From positions 1-9,070 of the forward strand of contig NZ_CAUEQY010000042.1 in NCBI RefSeq assembly GCF_959020145.1: a DNA stretch of 9,070 nt, read 5' to 3'. Shown piece after piece: positions 5,494 through 9,070 of this stretch (within the stretch, counting starts at the first letter, position 1; each line of letters starts with the position of its first letter). This DNA is from an uncultured Bifidobacterium sp. GTDB taxonomy: Bacteria; Actinomycetota; Actinomycetes; Actinomycetales; Bifidobacteriaceae. A model generated the notes under the pieces. It was not told the origin of the DNA, searched no databases, and worked only from the letters and a program-made list of their open reading frames with translations. Both the position numbers and the translations under genes were made by a program.

Positions 5494-7923
5494 ATGGAAC
5501 TCGAAGAACTTTCGGTCGTTGAAAAGGCCGCAATGCTTTCCGGTGGATCCGAATGGGATTCGCGAGGCAACGACCGCGCAGACATCCCCAGCTTCGTGAT
5601 GAGCGACGGCCCCCACGGCGTGCGCCGCCAGCTCGGCGAAGGCGATCATCTCGGCATCGGCGTATCCAAGCCGGCCACCTGCTTCCCGACCGCAGGAACC
5701 GTGGCCAATTCTTGGGATCCGGCGCTCGCCGAAGAAATGGGCGAGTCCCTCGGCAGCGAAGCGCACGATCTTGACGTGAACGTGCTGCTCGGCCCGGGTC
5801 TGAACATCAAGCGCAACCCGCTGTGCGGACGTAACTTCGAATACTATTCCGAAGATCCGATCGTCGCCGGACGTATGGCGGCAGGCCTGATCCGCGGCAT
5901 CCAGAGCAACGGCATCTCCGCATGCCCGAAGCATTTCGCGGTCAACAGCCAGGAACTGCGCCGCCAGGCCAGCAACTCCGTGGTCGATGAGCGTACCATG
6001 CGCGAACTGTATCTGACCGGTTTCGAAATCGCAGTACGTGAAGCCAAGCCGCTGACCATCATGACCTCCTATAACGAGATCAACGGCGTCTACGCGCACG
6101 AAAACAAGCATTTGCTCCAGGAGATTCTGCGCGACGAATGGGGCTTCGACGGCATGGTCGTCTCCGACTGGGGCGGATCCAACTCCGCGGTCGCAGCAGT
6201 CAAGGCAGGCGGATCGCTGGAAATGCCGTCTCCGGGCTTCACTTCCGTGCGTGAGCTGGAAGGCGCGGTCAAGGCGGGAACCCTGTCTGAAGCCGATATC
6301 AACGCGCGTGCCGCAGAAGTCGCAAAAATCGCGGCAGCGACCAAGCTGGTCGGTGTTGGACGTAACGATCTGCTCAAAGACGATATCGCAGCAGCGCATC
6401 ACGACGTGGCACGCAAGGTGGCCGAAGGCTCCAGTGTGCTGTTGAAGAACGATAACGCGACCCTGCCATTCAAGGCCGGCACCCGCGTGGCGGTGATCGG
6501 CGATATGGCCGCAACCGCACGTTATCAGGGTTCCGGCTCCTCCAAGGTAAACGCCACCAAGGAAGAGAACATTCTTGAAGAGGTCAAGAACGCCGAAGGC
6601 CTCGTGCTTGCCGGCTATGAGCAGGGCTATGACCGCCAGGGCAAGGCTGACCGCGTGCTCGTGGAAGACGCAGTCGCGCTGGCTGGCAAGGAAAGCGTTG
6701 ATGTGGTGCTTGCAGTCGTCGGTCTTGACGAACGCAGCGAATCCGAAGGCCTTGACCGTTCCACCATGGCGATTCCGCAGGTGCAGAACGATCTGGTCGA
6801 AGCGCTGAAGGGCGCGGGCAAGCCGATCGTGGTCGTGCTTGTCGCCGGCTCTCCGGTGGAACTGCCGTGGATTGACGACGTTGCCGCAGTGCTTTACGTG
6901 GGTCTGTCGGGTCAGGCCGGCGCTTCCGCGACCGTGCGCGCGCTGACCGGTGAGATCAATCCGTCCGGCCACTTGGCCGAAACCTGGCCGATGCATTACG
7001 AGGATTGCCCGAGCTCCGGTTGGTATCCGGCGATTGATCGCGATGCGATCTATCGCGAAGGCCCGTTCGTTGGCTACCGTTATTACGAGACCGCCGGTGT
7101 GCCCGTGCGCTTCCCGTTCGGCTATGGCTTGAGCTACTCCACGTTCACCTACAGTGCCGCCACTGCTGGTGAGAACGGCATTGACGTGATGGTCAGCAAC
7201 GATTCCGATGTTGCCGGTTCGACCGTTGTACAGCTGTACGTGCGCGGTCCGCAGGGTGGTGTGTTGCGTCCGGATCGCGAGCTCAAGGGCTTCGCCAAGG
7301 TTTCGCTTGCCGCACACGAAAGCAAGAGCGTGCACATCGATTTCGACCGTTACACCTTCCGTCACTTCGACGCTGCCAGCAACGAATGGAAGACGGAAAC
7401 CGGCGAGTGGACGCTGATGGTGGGCGACAACGCCGAACACCTGCCGCTTACGATTCCGCACACCGTCGCAGGCGATGTCAATCCGGTTGCCGCGGATACT
7501 GCGCTCGGCCATTATCTCAGCGGCCACGTCAAGGAAGTGACCGACGCCGAAATGGCCGTGCTGTTCGGCCATGAGGTTGTGGCACCGGGCAAGCCGGTGA
7601 CGTTCGGCGTGAACGATCCGATCATGTCGTGGGTGGATTCCAAGGGCTTCGTGGCGCGTGCCGTCGCCAAGACGCTCACCAAGCAGGAAGCCAAGATTCG
7701 TCAGAAGACCGGTGCTCCGGACCTTAATACCCTGTTCATCCTGAACATGCCTCCGCGAGCCATGAGCAAGATGACCCAAGGCATGGTCGATTCCGCGATG
7801 GTCGACGCCATCGTCAAAATCGCCAACGGCCACACCTTCCGCGGATTGGGCGGCGTTATCGCCGGCTTCTTCCGCAACCAATCCGCAAACAGGCGCACTG
7901 CAAAGGAGCTGAACAATGACTGA
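5494..7923 (+). CDS. glycoside hydrolase family 3 beta-glucosidase-like enzyme with C-terminal tail
   Basis: An 809-residue cytoplasmic (no signal peptide) GH3 enzyme expected to release beta-linked glucose or a related sugar from imported glycosides. The barrel domain (about 20-290) has SDGPHG (37-42), GRNFEYYSEDP (113-122), KHF (146-148) and the nucleophile Asp225 in MVVSDWGG. The sandwich domain (about 310-525) carries ESEGLDR (416-422), where the acid/base Glu of related enzymes lies. PFGYGLSYSTF (541-551) leads into a fibronectin-III-like domain (about 575-650). No PA14 insert is seen between the catalytic domains. Residues about 676-809 form an extra tail with a hydrophobic end, ANGHTFRGLGGVIAGFF (777-793). 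ATG 5494 is preceded by GGGAGA at 5485-5490. The stop overlaps the next gene by 8 bases. Bifidobacterial GH3 enzymes include beta-glucosidases, beta-xylosidases and arabinopyranosidases, so specificity stays open. Confidence 0.92.
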   Translation: MELEELSVVEKAAMLSGGSEWDSRGNDRADIPSFVMSDGPHGVRRQLGEGDHLGIGVSKPATCFPTAGTVANSWDPALAEEMGESLGSEAHDLDVNVLLGPGLNIKRNPLCGRNFEYYSEDPIVAGRMAAGLIRGIQSNGISACPKHFAVNSQELRRQASNSVVDERTMRELYLTGFEIAVREAKPLTIMTSYNEINGVYAHENKHLLQEILRDEWGFDGMVVSDWGGSNSAVAAVKAGGSLEMPSPGFTSVRELEGAVKAGTLSEADINARAAEVAKIAAATKLVGVGRNDLLKDDIAAAHHDVARKVAEGSSVLLKNDNATLPFKAGTRVAVIGDMAATARYQGSGSSKVNATKEENILEEVKNAEGLVLAGYEQGYDRQGKADRVLVEDAVALAGKESVDVVLAVVGLDERSESEGLDRSTMAIPQVQNDLVEALKGAGKPIVVVLVAGSPVELPWIDDVAAVLYVGLSGQAGASATVRALTGEINPSGHLAETWPMHYEDCPSSGWYPAIDRDAIYREGPFVGYRYYETAGVPVRFPFGYGLSYSTFTYSAATAGENGIDVMVSNDSDVAGSTVVQLYVRGPQGGVLRPDRELKGFAKVSLAAHESKSVHIDFDRYTFRHFDAASNEWKTETGEWTLMVGDNAEHLPLTIPHTVAGDVNPVAADTALGHYLSGHVKEVTDAEMAVLFGHEVVAPGKPVTFGVNDPIMSWVDSKGFVARAVAKTLTKQEAKIRQKTGAPDLNTLFILNMPPRAMSKMTQGMVDSAMVDAIVKIANGHTFRGLGGVIAGFFRNQSANRRTAKELNND

Positions 7924-8488
7924 TAACAATGCAACGCAGCCGGCCAGGAAGGTCGGTCCGATCCGCCAGTGGATCAAGGATCACCCGAACATCTGGGAAT
8001 TCATCCTGTTCAACCTGCTGTCAAACATCTCCACCATCACCCGTTTTGTGGTGACGTGGATCGGCACCGCCATCTTCATCAGCGGCATGGGCCTGACTCA
8101 GCCGTTCCACTTCCTGATTTTCAACTACGACACCCAGGGCAACGGTCTGGGCGGCTTCCTCACCTTCCTGCTTGCCGAGGCGCTCGCCCAGGTGGTGAAC
8201 TTCTTCGTGCAGATGAAGTGGGTATTCAAGTCTGACTCCAGCTTCAAGGACGCCGCTTGGAAGTATGTGATTCTCGCCGTGATCATTGTGGTCGTGAACC
8301 TCGTGTTGCCGGGCTACGTGACCGGTCTGTGCCAGGGTTGGGGTATGGGCGCTGGCATCGCCGGCACCATCGCCTCCGTGGTCAACACCCTGCTCGCCGT
8401 GATCGTGAGCTACCCGCTGCTCAAGTTCTGGGTTATGCCAAAAAGCGAGTCCAAGGAGACGGCCAAGAGCGAGGAGGCCGCCAAGTAG
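7916..8488 (+). CDS. GtrA-like four-helix membrane protein
   Basis: A 190-residue inner-membrane protein with helices near 27-55, 78-98, 115-137 and 146-170 and a charged, Lys/Glu-rich end. The segment AQVVNFFVQMKWVFKSDSSF (91-110), at the end of helix 2, matches the N-F-x4-K/R-W-x-F signature of the GtrA family. Members of that family are thought to flip or handle lipid-linked sugars in polysaccharide and teichoic-acid glycosylation. KDHPNIWEFILFNLLSN (21-37) before helix 1 looks conserved in relatives I recall beside GH3 genes in Firmicutes. ATG 7916 has AAAGGAG at 7902-7908 and lies inside the GH3 reading frame, so translation is probably coupled. No glycosyltransferase is nearby, as would be expected for a standard GtrA partner. 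Its role with the GH3 enzyme is unknown. Confidence 0.78.
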   Translation: MTDNNATQPARKVGPIRQWIKDHPNIWEFILFNLLSNISTITRFVVTWIGTAIFISGMGLTQPFHFLIFNYDTQGNGLGGFLTFLLAEALAQVVNFFVQMKWVFKSDSSFKDAAWKYVILAVIIVVVNLVLPGYVTGLCQGWGMGAGIAGTIASVVNTLLAVIVSYPLLKFWVMPKSESKETAKSEEAAK

Positions 8489-8523
8489 CCCTTCATAGCT
8501 GACTTCCCTTTCTTCCTCTCCTC

Positions 8524-8564
8524 AACCCGCCCGGTCTTCCTCCTTTTCCCGGGCGGGTTTTCTT
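8524..8564 (+). terminator. intrinsic terminator of the GH3 / GtrA-like operon
   Basis: AACCCGCCCGG (8524-8534) pairs perfectly with CCGGGCGGGTT (8549-8559) over a 14-base pyrimidine loop. It is followed by TTTCTT. It begins 36 bases after the GtrA-like stop, as expected for Rho-independent termination. Confidence 0.88.
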
Positions 8565-8628
8565 ATGACCTTTTGCTGCTTTCTCGTGATTTCTCAATAT
8601 CGCAATGCAATCGTCAGCAATGCTGTCG

Positions 8629-8690
8629 GCGTAAAATCGAAAGTGAGATTGGCGTAAAATCGAAAGTCAAAACAGCGTAAAATCGAAAGT
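8629..8690. repeat. three exact 16-bp direct repeats at 23-bp period
   Basis: GCGTAAAATCGAAAGT occurs at 8629-8644, 8652-8667 and 8675-8690, exactly identical, with two unrelated 7-base spacers (GAGATTG, CAAAACA). The constant 23-base step indicates an ordered protein-binding array rather than chance. Options are: transposase-binding repeats at the end of an IS21-type element (such ends carry several AAAAT-rich repeats; no istA/istB is seen here), iterons of an integrated replicon, or operators for the downstream transcript. The repeats with 7-base gaps are too short for CRISPR. A TG at 8621-8622 would fit an IS21-type end. Confidence 0.85.
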
Positions 8691-8699
8691 GCGGAATGA

Positions 8700-8811
8700 T
8701 GAGTGATTTGTCGAGGTCCTAAAGCTTCGTCAACCATTAAACGGGTTCGTTCTCTTCCTCTCTTATGACCTCGTTGGAAGAGCCTTGCATAGCTGCGGGG
8801 CTTTTCTTTTT
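8700..8811 (+). ncRNA. candidate structured small RNA or leader, unverified
   Basis: CGAGGTC (8712-8718) pairs perfectly with GACCTCG (8767-8773), enclosing a small AACG-GGTT-CGTT hairpin (8740-8751). The helix directly abuts the terminator at 8778. No coding frame with a ribosome site lies between 8565 and 8778, so this terminator has no gene to end unless a non-coding transcript starts here, possibly downstream of the triple repeat. The boundaries are estimates and no known RNA family is recognised. Confidence 0.3.
8778..8811 (+). terminator. intrinsic terminator with T-tract
   Basis: AAGAGCC (8778-8784) pairs with GGCTTTT (8799-8805), including one G-U, with an inner GCA/TGC stem. The hairpin runs into TTTTCTTTTT. 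It is well formed although no coding gene lies just upstream on this strand. Confidence 0.65.
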
Positions 8812-8856
8812 GCCTAGAAAGACATACGCTAACCGGCCCCCGCAAATGAACGTTTT

Positions 8857-8886
8857 TTGTTCTTTTGTCAACCTCTTCCGTATAGT
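8857..8886 (+). promoter_or_regulatory. promoter of the secreted-protein gene
   Basis: TTGTTC (8857-8862) and TATAGT (8881-8886) stand 18 bases apart, resembling -35 and -10 boxes. Transcription would begin near 8893, leaving about 45 bases of leader. GAAC (8848-8851) and GTTC (8859-8862) form a small dyad over the -35 box. Confidence 0.5.
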
Positions 8887-8897
8887 TGTATGCAGTA

Positions 8898-8932
8898 ACC
8901 TCCCGAAAGGGGATTGCGAATCTATGGGGGGT
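8898..8932 (+). promoter_or_regulatory. possible ribosome-site sequestration in the leader
   Basis: ACCTCCC (8898-8904) can pair with GGGGGGT (8926-8932), the ribosome site of the gene at 8938, with one G-U. The same CCC can alternatively pair with GGG at 8909-8911 across a GAAA tetraloop. Two exclusive structures could tune translation; this is read from complementarity only. Confidence 0.25.
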
Positions 8933-8937
8933 GAACA

Positions 8938-9070
8938 ATGAGCTCGGAATCGAAGTTCGTCCGTTGCGGGTTTAACGGAGGAACAGAACGGGAATCTGGA
9001 CGGCAGTGCCTGTCTTTGAAGCGTTGCCTTGCTTCGGTTATTGCTGTTTCCTTGTCCATCGTGTGCATGG
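8938..9070 (+). CDS. N-terminus of an exported protein (partial)
   Basis: The frame is open from ATG 8938 to the window edge, giving 44 complete residues. A polar lead (MSSESKFVRCGFNGGTERES) is followed by basic LKRC and a hydrophobic stretch, LASVIAVSLSIVCM (about 31-44), fitting a Sec signal peptide with a long N-region or a first membrane anchor. The ribosome site GGGGGG at 8926-8931 lies 6 bases upstream, and a promoter is visible before it. Surface proteins with long N-regions are common in actinobacteria. The mature part is outside the window, so no function can be named. A cysteine near the end of the hydrophobic stretch could suggest a lipobox, but the rest is not visible. Confidence 0.65.
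   Translation, partial: MSSESKFVRCGFNGGTERESGRQCLSLKRCLASVIAVSLSIVCM

Larger units (their letters stand above)
8565..8937. other. 373-base intergenic stretch without a convincing protein gene
   Basis: Besides the triple repeat, the possible small RNA, the terminator and the promoter listed separately, 8565-8620 holds AT-rich sequence with no clear signal. A minus-strand open frame across 8594-8938 reads through the repeats and terminator, has no ribosome site and no recognisable domain, and is not called. Confidence 0.6.

Noticed and set aside
5386..7977. 863-residue open frame on the minus strand across the whole GH3 gene
   Set aside because: It is the antisense shadow of a codon-biased, GC-rich gene: His- and Arg-rich, no domain, no ribosome site, while the plus strand has intact GH3 motifs.
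8629..8690. Short CRISPR array
   Set aside because: Three 16-bp repeats with 7-base gaps are far too short for repeats and spacers, and no cas genes are present.
8561..8770. 10-base repeat TCTTATGACC at 8561 and 8761
   Set aside because: Many 10-base repeats are expected by chance in 9 kb.
8594..8938. 114-residue minus-strand open frame over the triple repeat
   Set aside because: It translates the repeats and the terminator, has no ribosome site and no recognisable domain.

Overview
The window reads as the chromosome of a high-GC Gram-positive bacterium, most likely a Bifidobacterium. This rests on the codon style (strong C/G third positions in the sugar-hydrolase gene), on intracellular GH3 sugar metabolism, and on the general gene types. 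It is an inference from style and family memory, not a database match. No rRNA, tRNA, CRISPR array or transposase gene was seen.

Layout: (1) 1-141, the 3' end of an unidentified gene, closed by a perfect UUCG-loop hairpin at 185-216. (2) 437-3672, a three-gene operon of two FtsX/MacB-type ABC permeases that overlap by 4 bases, followed by a LolD/MacB-class ATPase. This is a complete export or mechanotransmission ABC unit with no substrate gene or two-component system beside it. (3) 3673-3917, a gap holding hairpins and a possible frameshifted membrane-protein remnant. (4) A GNAT acetyltransferase on the minus strand (3918-4355), divergent from a six-helix PAP2 phosphatase (4560-5261). An exact 18-bp sequence occurs both inside the GNAT gene and in the divergent gap. 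(5) 5494-8488, a cytoplasmic GH3 beta-glycosidase with an unusual C-terminal tail, overlapping by 8 bases a small four-helix GtrA-like membrane protein and ended by a strong intrinsic terminator. (6) 8565-8937, a long non-coding stretch. It holds three exact 16-bp repeats at a strict 23-bp period, a possible small RNA ending in an intrinsic terminator, and a promoter. (7) 8938 to the window edge, the start of a gene with an N-terminal export signal.

How the genes work together: the ABC genes form one exporter. The GH3 and GtrA-like genes look translationally coupled and may form an undescribed glycoside-processing module. The triple repeat with the adjoining structured, terminated stretch is the least explained part of the window.
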